Origin: Bryum argenteum
Lineage: Eukaryota; Streptophyta; Bryopsida; Bryales; Bryaceae
Length of the DNA stretch: 64,000 nucleotides
Direction: 5' to 3'
Assembly (NCBI GenBank): GCA_037043015.1
Contig: CM073327.1
Span: 11,266,727 to 11,330,726 of the forward strand
Position numbers and translations under genes: made by a program. This document shows positions 1-10,683 of the stretch, in pieces; position 1 is the stretch's first letter, and every line of letters begins with the position of its first letter. The notes beneath the pieces were generated by a model, which saw only the letters and a list, made by a program, of their open reading frames with translations, was not told the origin of the DNA and searched no databases.

Positions 1-328
1 CGACTATAAATATCATCGACTAAACTCGTGGTTGTGCGAGATGATTTAGATCCTCAATGGGTATATCATTAGACTGGGTAGACCGCAAGGAGGTGCCACA
101 CAGTGAGTGCTTTTCATACGTATCATTCTTTTTACACAAAATTATTTGGAGCCCGAGGCCAACCATTTATTTTGAATCACGGGCTTGAATCAAGAGGAAC
201 GATACACGATGACAGAATTCATTGTATCCGGACTTCAGCCGACCAGTCGGCTCCTTCAAAATTATTTTCTGTGACGATCTTGAGGATATCGTGGGTAGTG
301 TCTGGTTAGGTCCAGCTTGCGCTCTGTG
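1..328. other. Spacer resembling the PME1 3' flank
   Basis: No gene is seen. Roughly 118-280 aligns by eye with the region just 3' of PME1 (10775-10910): both carry TATCATTCTTT, a stretch around ACCATT, and a block reading CCGA(C/T)CAGTCGGCTCCTTC. The simplest inference is that this is the 3' flank of a further PME copy lying left of the window. It could instead be a dispersed repeat that happens to lie beside PME1. Confidence 0.4.
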
Positions 329-499
329 CACTACTAGAAAACTGTGACCGAATCAACATAAAATCAACTGATTTTTGTTGTTTGGGGCACTGCATTGACC
401 GAATTCACTGATTTTTGAGCTTTTTGTAAAAATCAACAATTTGCTAAATATGTTTTGTTGATTTGAGTAGTGTAATGACCGAATCAACAAAATTTCATC

Positions 500-745
500 A
501 AATATGGAATCTTTTGGAATCTTTTTGGAATCTTTTTGGAATCTTTTTGGAATCTTTTTGGAATCTTTTGGAATCTTTTTGGAATCTTTTTGAAATATTT
601 TTGGAATCTTTTTGGAATCTTTTTGGAATCTTTTTGGAATCTTTTTGGAATCTTTTTGGAATCTTTTTGGAATCTTGTTGGAATCTTATGAAAAATTTAA
701 GAATCTTTTTGGAATCTTTGGGAATCTTTGGGAATCTTTTGAATC
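500..745 (+). repeat. GGAATCTTTTT microsatellite
   Basis: About twenty head-to-tail copies of an 11-bp unit (GGAATCTTTTT, with length and base variants) lie inside the CACTA element. It translates as a meaningless Glu-Ser-Phe-Trp-Asn-Leu repeat; no gene is inferred. Confidence 0.9.
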
Positions 746-846
746 TTTTTATGACATTGATTAAAATGCAAAATGAAAAACGAAGATGCTTTGGGGCATC
801 CTCACTTCTTCAAAAGAAAAAAATCCAAATTTATTTGATATTTTTC

Positions 847-1282
847 CTACATGTAGAAAAATACCTGCACAAAATAGAGCATAAAGAATTTTTGATTTTT
901 TTTATTTTTTACACCGTGAAAAATATTCAAAGTCTGCTGGGCAGTAAAAAGACGCCCAAGCCTCAAAAAAAAAAAAAAAAAATTCAAAAAATTTCGAAAT
1001 TTTTTCTACATGTAGAAAAGAACCTGCATCAAATAGTGCAAAAAAAAATTTTGATTTTTTTTTTTTTTTACATCGTGAAAAATATTCAAAGTGTATTGGG
1101 CAGTAAAAAGACGCCCCAGCCTCAAAAAAAAAAGATTCAAAAAATTTTGAAATTTTTTCTATATGTAGAAAAATATCTACATGGATTAGAGCATAGAAAA
1201 ATTTTGAAAAAAAAAAAAAAAAAATTACATCGTGAAAAATATTCAAAGTCTGCTGGGCCGTAAAAAGACGCCCCAGCCTCAA

Positions 1283-1330
<48 letters not shown>

Positions 1331-1400
1331 AAATCAAAAAATTTCAAAAAAATTTCTACATGTAGAAAAATACCTGCCTGAAGTAATGCAAAAAAAATAA
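847..1400 (+). repeat. ~155-bp degenerate tandem repeat with A/T homopolymers
   Basis: Four units start near 847, 1006, 1159 and 1356. Each has CTACATGTAGAAAA, a short spacer, a T- or A-run, CATCGTGAAAAATATTCAAA and a GGGCAGTAAAAAGACGCCC-like palindromic piece. The final unit is stretched by a ~50-bp A run near 1283-1328. The same unit occurs three times in the CACTA element at 45.6-46.8 kb. Confidence 0.8.
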
Positions 1401-1537
1401 AAAAATAATTAAAAAAAATTTTAAAAAAATAAAAATTGAAAAAAAAAAAACGTTTTTACAAGGCAAATTAATAGCCAATGGGGCAGTTTCTCTATAAGTA
1501 CAAAATTAAAACGCTGATGTGCATGCGTGGACTTAGG

Positions 1538-1591
1538 TGGTGTAATGGTGAGGGACGTGGGTTGAGAGCCGGGAGGTTTGGGTTCGAGCTT
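1538..1591 (+). promoter_or_regulatory. tRNA-like segment with A-box and B-box resemblance
   Basis: TGGTGTAATGG (1538-1548) resembles a Pol III A box and GGTTCGAG (1581-1588) resembles a B box, at roughly tRNA-like spacing. A GC-rich tail follows (GGGCCCCACTTGTG). No cloverleaf is apparent, so it is read as a SINE-like or decayed tRNA-derived piece carried by the CACTA element. Confidence 0.35.
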
Positions 1592-2165
1592 GGCCCTCGG
1601 CACCTTCGGCAGCGGAGGAGTTTGAGGCGGGCCCCACTTGTGTGATGGTTGGGTCTGAGGTGGGCCCTACTAATTGTTTTAATTTTAATTTTAATCCAAT
1701 AAAAAAAATAAATTTTGCTTGACCGAATCAATATCAACACTTTTGTGTTGATCAATGTCCGGATCAACGCGTCCGAATCAACTGAAAATTTCAACGTTTT
1801 CATGTTGATTTGGACACAGAATTTTCTAGTAGTGTTGGTGGTGAGTACTTTGCGGAATCATCCGAGTAATTGTGCATTTGCACCCCATAGTCCGAAGATG
1901 AATTGGTTGATTATCTCATGATTGAGTGTCAGAGGACTTGTGGAACCTTCAAAGAGAAGGGCGAGCTTAACTAGTACCCGATTGTGTGATGATTACGACT
2001 TAAAAACATATCCTATTATCGAATATGAATAGAATTATTCAATATTGAGAGAATGTTGCAAATCAAAATTTTGCTCAATTCAAGAAAAGATTGACCGTCC
2101 TTTCCTAAAATGTCTGGTCTTGAAATGGTAAGTGAATGTAGTGTAGGGCTACGGCCAACTCCTTA

Positions 2166-2568
2166 GAGCATCGGCACCGCAAGCCCTCCAACGTAGTGCT
2201 GGAGGGGTTCATTGAGGGAGAAACTTGGAGAAAACAATGGGGGAGCTCCACCCCAAAAACTCCAAATTGATGTGATCTACCCATATCCCAACTTTCCAAG
2301 GTGTCAGTCTCAAAATAAGCCTTCCAAGGACCCAACTATGAAGGATGTTCATTCAATGCTCACCATGTGGAAGAATCTTACTTGGAGGGGAACTTTTAAG
2401 TATAGAAGGACCTCAGGAAGATTGAGGGCCAAGGGCATTTGGTGCCAGGGTATTTACCGCTCAACAAAAACGTTGGTGGGATCAACAAGGGATGGAGTGG
2501 GACATGTTTTCTATAAGGACCCTAGATCATTGAATTGGCGGGCTTTTTGGAAAGTAGTACGAGTGCTC
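2166..2568. mobile_element. Harbinger-like MITE candidate
   Basis: A 403-bp segment is flanked on both sides by TTA (2163-2165, 2569-2571), the Harbinger target. Its ends are GAGCATCGGCACC on the left and, reading inward, GAGCACTCGTACT on the right: five identical bases followed by a poorer match. The TTA flanks plus a GAGCA(T/C) start fit a Tourist/Harbinger MITE, but the weak inverted repeat leaves this tentative. No gene is seen inside. Confidence 0.4.
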
Positions 2569-2571
2569 TTA

Positions 2572-3525
2572 CGGGCACGGCCAAGGTATGGGTATCACTT
2601 TCTGTCAAGACTAATTAGGTGATTTTTGGTTGAAACATCCGAAGTTCATCATTTTTTTCCATTTTTATCAATTACAAAGAGTTCAAAATCATTTTAAATA
2701 TCGTATTTGTAATTGGGATCAAGATGCAAATTCCTAAGAAAAAAAATTATTCAAATTTTTTATTTTTGGATCATTGAACCCTCCATAGTAAATTGCATAT
2801 TGGTGGGATTTGTAGGCATCATGGTGCAAAAATTATTATTTGTATATTTGTCAAACTAACTATTTTATATAATGCACAAGTACATGTAAATCATATCCAA
2901 AAATGGTATCAAAATGTGATCATTTGATGTATCAAATGATTGTTTCTTAGGATTTTGTGTACAATTAGGACACAACTTACTTTTTCAACTAAAATACCTA
3001 ATAAAAACTCTTAATATTCTTCAATGCGAATGATTTTTATTTTTTTTCCGGTAGGCTATACCGCTATAAGTGCTGTAAATTGAAACCACATTTGGTGTTC
3101 TCATACTTAACTTTATATAGAAGATGGACATGTTTGACACACTTGCATGAGCTGAAATTGTATTTGGGACAACTTTTTAGGACACCCTTAACTTAATTGT
3201 GCCCTTACACTAGCAGCAATCCACTGTGGGATACCTAGATATGTAGCATTTATATTGTGATTAAAATTTTCATATCTCTTTCAAGATCTCTCATCATCCT
3301 AGTCACTTTTTTCGAAAATTTTAACCAACTTAACTTGCCATAATTACCTTTGTAGATAGTGTCGCATGTCAAGCCCCTCCTATGGTTAGTTAGGTACTCG
3401 CGATAACTCCTCAGTCTTGAATCCTTATTCGAGGTGCTTTAGAAAATGCACTAGAAATATACTTCTATAGCAAATCTTAGCCTCACATTCGGAAATTCTG
3501 GAGGTACACCAACAGTAGCTTTTAA
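2572..3525. other. AT-rich spacer
   Basis: No convincing ORF, RNA gene or element boundary is seen. Confidence 0.5.
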
Positions 3526-4102
3526 CCCCTAAAGATCCTTGTGTTTTTTTGGGAGCTTGAAACCTCAAAACTCCAATTTTCTACCTCTATGCACTTCAAG
3601 GGGTGCGAAACAGTTTTTTTTATTCTTTTTTAACTTTTAATCGTAGGATCTTGTACCTAAGCCAATTTTTAGTATCTGATTCAAAAATTGACCGTTGGAT
3701 GTTTACCATTTGAGAGATCATAACATTCAAAGTTTGTCTACAAAGTTTTTTTAGGCATTGTTGAGATTATTTTTGACACTTTTGGAGGCTGCCCTTGCAA
3801 AATTGGTACTCTTTGTGACTTGGAGCCCTTTGGAACTTAAGTAGTGATTTATTTATGAATATATATTTTTTAAAAATCTCAAAAAAATACTAAATATAAA
3901 TTGCCCCAACTCGGCTCGCAAACCAAGAATTGTCGTAGAGGACTCAAAAATTGGAATTTGGCTTTGCATAGTTTACCACATACACTTTGCAGTATAGGAA
4001 GCACTAATTTAAAAATTTAGGCAAAAATATTACTTTTAACCTATTCATCTAAGCTGCCCAAAATAACAAAAGCACGATTTGGTCCTCTTGGATCTTTAGG
4101 GG
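3526..4102. mobile_element. Non-autonomous element with TTAA flanks
   Basis: Perfect 13-bp inverted repeats, CCCCTAAAGATCC at 3526-3538 and its complement at 4090-4102, are each bordered by TTAA (3522-3525, 4103-4106). The 577-bp interior has no coding potential. A related sequence, starting with a near-identical repeat and sharing an inner GGGCAGCTTA-like stretch, lies at about 42663-42830 within the large hAT. TTAA is the target of piggyBac-type elements, but the superfamily cannot be assigned from this alone. Confidence 0.5.
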
Positions 4103-4106
4103 TTAA

Positions 4107-6014
4107 TTTGAGAAATTCAAGAGGTAGAGCGAGTTGCTACCCCCTTCCCCTTCAACTGAGGGCCTCTCTTGCTAACTCTAAAGTTTCAGAATGAGATTTA
4201 TTGGCACCTAAATGTGTTGCAAAATCACAAAAATGTGAGGAGAAATTCATAGGTTGCATTAATAGCTCAAGTATTTTCTAGTGCAATACTAAGTGGCGAT
4301 GTGCATGTATATAAGGGTCCAAAAATTCCACGTTCTTGATGCAATTTTTAAACAATTAGTACATTGTTTGGTTTCTAAATAAATACAAAAAAATGAAGGG
4401 TTTGCATTTGGCAATTTTCAATAGAGATTAGAATTTTCCAAACCTTGCACAATGTAATTGATATTACCTACGGAACCACTTGCCACTCTCAATGAGCCCA
4501 CTTTTCATTGAAAACCAAAACTCAAACTTGTGCTGACTTGCTGAATCTTGTAAGTAACCAATTGCAATGTAAAAAGTAAATTTTCGTCAAGGCTCTAAAC
4601 AGTTCTCTCTCATCAACCGTGTCCTGTATAATCATTCTTTTTGTGACATGGCAAGTTGACGAAGAATCATCCATGGAAATCACTTGTGCAACATTTGGGC
4701 TCAAAATGTGAAGATTACGTCAAGAGTCATTAAAGCATTTAATCAATAAAAAAAATATCCAACGAAAATCTCCAAAGAAAGCTTTAGAACTGCTCTACAA
4801 AAATCACCAACAAAAATCACTTGCGAAGTGGCAAAAAAGTGTAGAGAAGGCGGCGATGGAAGGGAAGCCGGCAATTAGCATTCGACGCACTATTTCCACA
4901 TAGTCAGGGATGTGAATACCAATAAGGGATACAAATACCAAAGGGGCATGTGCACAATCGCTTCAGGGGCGAGCGAGGAAGAGCACAAGGTCCGGAACTG
5001 GCAATTTAGGGCCACTTTATATTAGGAGCCATTTGGAGTTGGGCCCATTTGGAGTTGAGCCCACTTGGACTTGAAGTGGGCCGTAACTTTAGTTCTACTT
5101 TACAAAGTGGGTTTTAGAGTGGACCTTGCAATATGAAGTCCTTAGGCCCACTAGGAAGGCCTAAATTGAAAAATCTAGAGAGAGATATAGATTAGTATGT
5201 ACCCGTCTCCTATAATCTCACTTACAAAAACCTAAAAGGTAGTAATTATGAATATGAAGTAAGAATAATATGTGCTAAAATTCATAAGGAGGTATGAAAT
5301 TCACATGTTTTCCTTGTCCTTTCATCTCTCTTGTCCTCTCACTTTCTCTTCTATTACATCTTGTTATTTTAGACTTGCTCGTAAAGTAGGAATTTCCATT
5401 TTCAACATGCCAATTAGAGATTTTCAGAGCCAAAAAGCAGAAATATTTTACTAAAGTTAAGTGAATATTTATTAGTATTTTGATATCAATATGTCCATGT
5501 CCATGTATATTTTCAAATACCTATATACTTAAAATAAGGCCTTTTACATTACTAACTGTGTGGTATCTGTACACTATAGTGCTAGAAAGACAATTCTCTA
5601 TTTCTTAATTGTTAAAGATCCAAGAAATAAAAAACTACTTACATGAAGAGGTTAAAATTAATATTTTTAGATGTCTACAAATCATATGAGGGTAAAAATT
5701 GCATAAAAATACTCCTACTCACTTAGAAAAAAGACTGTGAAGAGCCATAGCACACAATTAGTACACAGACGGCATTCATTTGGGAATCCAAAATGCAAAT
5801 AAATAAACTTTTCAACCTCTACAATCAATTGATTGTAAAAGACCACACCTTGCAACAAGCATGCAAATTTTCTAATATCCTCATTGTAGATCCATATCAT
5901 CAACTAGCCTCAATTCTCAAGGAATCATCATCTCAAACTGAAAACCAAATACAAATCTGAGTAGTTCCTACGAACAAGGAAATAGATCAGAAAATCATAT
6001 CATGAGCTATGAAT
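4107..6014. other. AT-rich spacer
   Basis: No gene is supported. Around 5010-5085 is a short degenerate repeat of GGGCCCATTTGGAGTTG-like phrases. The phrase CACTTTATATTAGG...CCATTT there recurs at about 8211-8232, which suggests a shared decayed repeat. Confidence 0.45.
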
Positions 6015-6480
6015 TCAAAGTTTGTCAATGGACCTGTCCATCTGATTGTTTAGGATATCAGTGGTGTGGTTGAAGCTTTTCAGCAACCCCTCACTTGTCT
6101 CCACCATCTTCCCAAAAAAGACTAGCGCTTCATCATGGAACTTTGTTTTTCCAGAAGTCTTATTGGTTGAAGTCACCTTCTTAGTGCTATCTAGTGAGTT
6201 CTGCAGATCCATCTCATCCGCAAAGTCTTCCACAGGCAACTCCACATCATTAGCTGAAGCACTCACATGTTTCTAAAGAGATCTAGTTTAAAAAAACCAA
6301 GACTCAAACTGCTCATAATACTTGCATTCGTCGCGGCTTTCACCAGAAACATTGTTTGCTAGTTTGTCCTCCTTATAGACATTAAACAAGTCGTTGAACT
6401 TCTTATTTATGGCCACAATTGTTTTCTTGAAAGTAGGCATTTGGGAGAAAAGTTAACGAGCATGATTGAAGTTTTTGCCA
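6015..6480 (-). pseudogene. Myb/SANT-like DNA-binding protein fragment
   Basis: Two minus-strand pieces read like the plant Myb/SANT-like proteins that accompany Harbinger transposases. The upstream piece (about 6480-6280) contains KFNDLFNVYKEDKLANNVSG followed by a CKYYEQFESWFF-like end, matching the usual helix and 'sG...YYE' pattern. The downstream piece (6266-6015) is an acidic then Ser/Thr/Lys-rich linker and a helical tail ending near FNHTTDILNNQMDRSIDKL. The two are separated by stop codons near 6280, so the copy is broken or has an unrecognised intron. The family assignment is an inference from pattern and is not secure. Confidence 0.4.
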
Positions 6481-7282
6481 TATGTCAATCCCTGCACCAA
6501 GCAATCGCAAAAACAACAAGCCCAATATGTATCAAAACATAATTATCTCCTCAACAATATCCATAAGTGTCAATAAGTGTCTTCAAAGCATTAAAGAAAT
6601 CAATAAGAAGACCAACATCATAAGACCAAAAGAATAAGCTAGTAGGTGGATATTCTAGAAATTGAAATATTCAGAGTTTGTACGCTTCAGCTCTTAACCT
6701 CTAAACGCATTGACAATTGCATGTTGGGTCGGGAAGAGACGATTGATTGTAATGCGTTTCTATATTTTCAGCATTTGGTACCTGTTCAACTTTCAGAGGT
6801 TGTCGAACCTCGTGAATCACGAAAACTATCTTTGTCATGAGCAAACGTGGTTTCAGTATTGCCGGAGAACTATTTCAGGTACAAGATGAATTTGAACAGG
6901 TATATACTTGGATTGATTAAGCAGGAAAGCAAGAGACAATATATTTCTGGGCGATGGTTCAACCATAATTGCAGAATTGTTGGCTCAAGAAAAGGTACAT
7001 GACTTTACTTTTGTATTGCATTGATCTCTACCCAAACCAGTAGAGATTAATACATTAGTCAATAATGTAATGATTGCAGAAGTGTAGTGGACATTTGCTG
7101 AATGTTTCAGTGTTGGGGGGGGGGCATGGTAGGAGTGCCGGAAACAAAACATGGGGATATGGACCAGAAAATGCGAAGCCAAGTCTGGAACTCGTAAGCT
7201 GGCTCGTGAGAAAATGGAACAAAAGACGAAGGCTACTCACAAATGGGCGGATTCCAAGATTTGCCCTCGTGCTGCAATAATA
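6481..7282. other. Spacer
   Basis: No gene is recognised. A run of ten G residues lies near 7116-7125. Confidence 0.4.
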
Positions 7283-7408
7283 GAAGTGAAACCGAAGCTT
7301 GAGGTGGCGACTATTCAACGAGGTCAAGTGAACCCGAAGCTTATGGTGGCTACTTTTCAAGGAGCTCAAGTGAAACCGAAGCTTGAGGTGGCCACTACTC
7401 AACGAGCT
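7283..7408 (+). repeat. Three-copy 42-bp tandem repeat in an open frame
   Basis: Units 7283-7324, 7325-7366 and 7367-7408 each carry CCGAAGCTT(G/A)(A/T)GGTGG and keep an open plus-strand frame (7151-7474). They encode a 14-residue repeat of the form (Q/E)V(K/N)PKLxVATxQxx. The 107-residue ORF is basic and matches nothing I recognise. It could be an exon of an unknown gene or chance, since the repeat length is a multiple of three. Confidence 0.5.
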
Positions 7409-7887
7409 CCAGCAACAGAAGCAACCCCGATTAGGACTTTCATTCGACCTCATCAGGTTGCTACGCTTTCATAATCAGATAAGTGTAGGGGATACTTTAC
7501 CAGGTTATAAGGACTTTGGGTTTGTACGTACTTTTGATGTGTCCTTGATGACAAATTGCAGTGGGCGCAAAAGCGTCAAGAGGCAGCAGAGAGAAAAAAA
7601 CGGGCTTAGGCCGATTGTCCTAAGCTTATGAACGTAATTGCAGCAGATCTCAACGCAGATGCTACGTTACATCTCAACGTTACACAATTTGTAGGAGTGA
7701 TCGAAATTGTTCAATCAAGAAGAAACTGTGACATTACATGAAGAAAATCTTAACTTCTGTTTTGTTGTTTCTCTTGAAATCATCTTCCATCTCTTCACAT
7801 AGTGCAATAAGCATTTTGATTTCTTCGTCTTTCGATCTTGATCCTTTGTCTTCCATGCCTTCCTCCTCCGTTTTTATCATCTTTATC
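7409..7887. other. Spacer
   Basis: No gene is supported. Confidence 0.4.
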
Positions 7888-8139
7888 CCCAATTCCGTTA
7901 AAATGGCATTATGTCGCTAAAATGGCACCCCTCAACTTTTTGAACTGCAGTTCAAAAACCATGTGATATAACAGAATTTGAAGATGATATCATGAAAAAT
8001 GAGTGACAATGTCTATAAAGGAGTGATATTATCAAAAAAATTGTGATATTATAGAATACACCACTCCATGTGAGCGCATATGTAAGATTTGGTGTGACAA
8101 AATGGCACATGGCATACTGCCATTTTAACGGAATTGAGG
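7888..8139. mobile_element. MITE-like inverted-repeat element
   Basis: Inverted repeats of about 21 bp bound a 252-bp segment: CCCAATTCCGTTAAAATGGC at the left (7888-7907) and its near-perfect complement at the right (8119-8139). The interior is AT-rich and non-coding. No clean target duplication is evident, so the superfamily is unassigned. Confidence 0.55.
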
Positions 8140-9275
8140 TTAGTTCGAATTATTTATGTACCCGATTGTACAAGGGCAAAATTAAGTGGTTGGGGAGTGT
8201 CTTTAAGGGCCCACTTTATATTAGGGCCCATTTTTTGTAAAATTGTTCAAAGAACTAAAACTCTATATGTTCCATCCACAATTGACCACTGTCACTTTGT
8301 GCTTCAATTACAATGTTCATTTTCACTTGCAAAATTGATATGAGAGCCATAAGTTGTTCTTTTGATACTTGAGCTCATTGTTGAATGTTCAAAAATACTT
8401 GCTCAACCCAACCGGAGAGGTAAGATTGTAGCGAGAAATCCCGAAAAATTCAAAGTCTGACCAGCACCGACTGCACTACTGTATATTTCACCTCTCAGCG
8501 CTTCTATTGATTACAGTCTTCATGCAGCAGTGCACGTTTCACCATTTTGTGATTTTGCTAGTGCATTTTTAATAGCTATGTCGACTTGTCGACGTCCATC
8601 AAGAAAGATTACTGGAACTCTTGAAGAGAAGGTAGTTTCTGAAATCACTCTTCCACAGAACTGCAGAAATCACACTTTCACCTTATGCGGCCTCGTAGTG
8701 TAACCTTAACCTTTCTGATGTGCACACAAATGCCATACAATGTCCTGAACTAAGATCATGTATTATGAACTCAATGCTCGAAAATGACTATGGTACTCAA
8801 CCTAGAGATTTCTCCGAGAGAAAAATCGAATCGAACTCGAACCTGTCCAGTGCATGAATCTTGCCGAGTGCTTCTCCATTTCCTTCTCTTCGACAAGTGG
8901 GAGCGCATTCGAAGTTCGACCGGTTGAGCATGTGCCTCATCCTCCTTTCTTTTTTGATGAACCAATGATTTATGTAACACGTGCCACATTTTCACCAGCA
9001 AATTGAAGTCAAGTTGAGAATCTGAAGCAGCTGTTGAGGTGCGCACTCAAGCACCATGCTGTCCATTCAAAATCGCCGAATTGTCGGATCTCAAAGTCGC
9101 CAAATCCTATTTACGGTTTATTTTCTAAACTTGATTCAATTCATGTATTAAGGGTTAATCAATTGAGAGATAAACATACACGGAGTAGAGAACTGCTCGG
9201 TAAGAGGATCTATTTACGGTTCATGTTCTTCGCATCGGTCGCTCGGATCGCGGCAATTGCATGCACCTCAATCCG
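8140..9275. other. Upstream region of PME1
   Basis: No gene is supported. Near 9061-9106 are GCCGAA(T/A)(T/A) phrases resembling the GAATTGGCGGA motif found upstream of PME2 and PME3, but at a different distance from the TATA box. Confidence 0.4.
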
Positions 9276-9283
9276 TATATAAG
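9276..9283 (+). promoter_or_regulatory. TATA box of PME1
   Basis: TATATAAG lies 167 bp before the PME1 ATG. The equivalent boxes of PME2 and PME3 sit 165 and 164 bp before their ATGs, so the spacing is conserved across the family and supports all three start codons. Confidence 0.75.
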
Positions 9284-9442
9284 GCATTCAAGGTGGCGAA
9301 GAAAATCAGGTCTCTAGGTCATCAGTCCCACCAGTGCGTGGGTGGATCTCGGTTGAACATCCGCACTAGGTGTCTAGGACCTCAGGACCTCGTGAATCTG
9401 GGCATCTGTGGGTGCCGCATTGCACTGGTTGGATCAGGCACC

Positions 9443-10683
9443 ATGGCCGGACTTCGAAACGGCGCGTTGTTCGCCGCATTGCTGGTGGCCACTGCGTTCA
9501 TCGCAGCGACTACAGCGGATGCGTACTCATGGGACGAGTTTCTGGCTGATCAGCAGGCGAAGAAGGAACAATCAGATATGATGGATATCAATGCTGCGTC
9601 TACGACCAAGTTCCCTGCGAAGGGGTACACAGTGGTGATTGACAGCAAGGGCAAAGGCAAGTACAAGACGATCCAGGCGGCGATCGACGCCGTTCCTGCT
9701 GGCAACAAGAAGAGAATCATATTCGACATCAGAGACGGTGTGTACAGGCAGAAGATCAAGATTCCGTCGACGAAGGCTGGCATCTACTTCAAGTGCCAGA
9801 GCAACAAGGTGATCATCACGTGGAATGACGATGCGAACAAGGCCGGAGGAACGGCGTTGAGTGCTTCGATTGCAGTGGAGTCGGATTGGTTCCTTGCATC
9901 TGACTGCACATTCCAGGTAGGTACCGTGGTTGAGGCTGTGTGGTGTCCTTCCGTAGATCGTGTACGTGGTTCGGGTTGTGCTTGTGTGTAGGTGCCGAAA
10001 GGGACATTTTTGAGTGATGGAGGCATGCGGGGAAATGAGCGATGTGGGTGAGTGATTAATGGGTGTGTGTGATGGATGGTTTGCAGAATTCTGCACCTCC
10101 TCCGAAGGGTGGTGCCGTGGGCAAGCAGGCGGTGGCTCTGCGTATCCAGGGTGATTTTGGCGCGTTCTACCGGTGCAGATTCCTTGGAGCGCAGGACACC
10201 CTGTACGACAAGCAGGGGCGACACTTCTTCAGGAGCTGCGAGATCGTGGGAAGCATCGACTGGATCTTTGGTGACGGGCAGTCATTCTACCAGTACTGCA
10301 AGTTGACCTCGATCGCTGACGCGAACAGCGGGGCTGTGACGGCCCAGAAGCGTGAGAGCAACTCGAAGACAGGGTTCGTGTTCTTCCAGTGCTCGATCGG
10401 AGGAAGCGGGTCGATCTACCTGGGACGTGCATGGGGGGTATTCTCGCGTGTGATTTTCTACCAGTGCAAGATCGCGAACATGATCCGTCCTGAGGGATGG
10501 CAAGACTGGAACGACCCGAAGAGGCACAAGACTATCTTCTACGCAGAGTACCAGTGTTACGGTCCCGGTGCGAGCAGGAAGGGGCGAGAAAAGTGGTCAC
10601 TGGTGTTGACGGACAAGCAGGCGAAGCCCTTCGCGACGACGAGCTTCATCGACGGCAGTCAGTGGTTGGGCGAAAGAATCTAG
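9443..10683 (+). CDS. Pectin methylesterase, copy 1 (with one intron)
   Basis: Secreted enzyme that removes methyl esters from cell-wall homogalacturonan. Exon 1 is 9443-9916, the intron 9917-10086 (GTAGGT...TTGCAG, 170 bp) and exon 2 10087-10683, giving 356 residues. The junction is set by comparison with the intronless copies, which run straight through FQ-NSAP here. The order is: hydrophobic signal peptide (about 1-26), a short linker, then a family-8 PME catalytic domain. All catalytic signatures are visible: KQAVAL, GAQDTLY, SIDWIFG and LGRAW. GVYRQK replaces the usual GxYxE. No N-terminal PMEI (pro) domain is present, so it is a short group 2 type. The ATG is in the context CACCATGG shared by all copies. 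Confidence is high for function and good for gene structure. Confidence 0.93.
9917..10086 (+). other. Intron of PME1
   Basis: A 170-bp GT-AG intron (donor CAG|GTAGGT, acceptor TTTGCAG|AAT). It is absent from PME2 and PME3, whose coding sequence joins the flanking bases directly. This is the only intron in the family within the window. Confidence 0.9.

Larger units (their letters stand above)
329..1834. mobile_element. Non-autonomous CACTA (EnSpm) element
   Basis: The ends are inverted copies of CACTACTAGAAAA (329-341 and 1822-1834), the hallmark of plant CACTA transposons. The flanking trinucleotides (GTG left, TTG right) match at only two of three positions, so the target duplication is imperfect. 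There is no transposase. The interior holds an 11-bp microsatellite, a degenerate ~155-bp tandem repeat with long A or T runs, and a tRNA-like segment. Open frames inside are low-complexity artefacts. The same ~155-bp unit recurs in the CACTA element at 45583-46822, so the two are relatives. Confidence 0.75.

Noticed and set aside
463-1263. Long plus-strand ORF (266 codons)
   Set aside because: It translates an 11-bp microsatellite and homopolymer-rich repeats inside a CACTA element; composition is pure low complexity.
7055-7453. Minus-strand ORF of 132 codons
   Set aside because: Opposite the 42-bp tandem repeat; it is open only because of the repeated unit and shows no family pattern.
9572-10224. 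Minus-strand ORFs opposite PME1, PME2 and PME3
   Set aside because: Shadows of the GC-rich esterase coding sequence; the sense strand has all family motifs.
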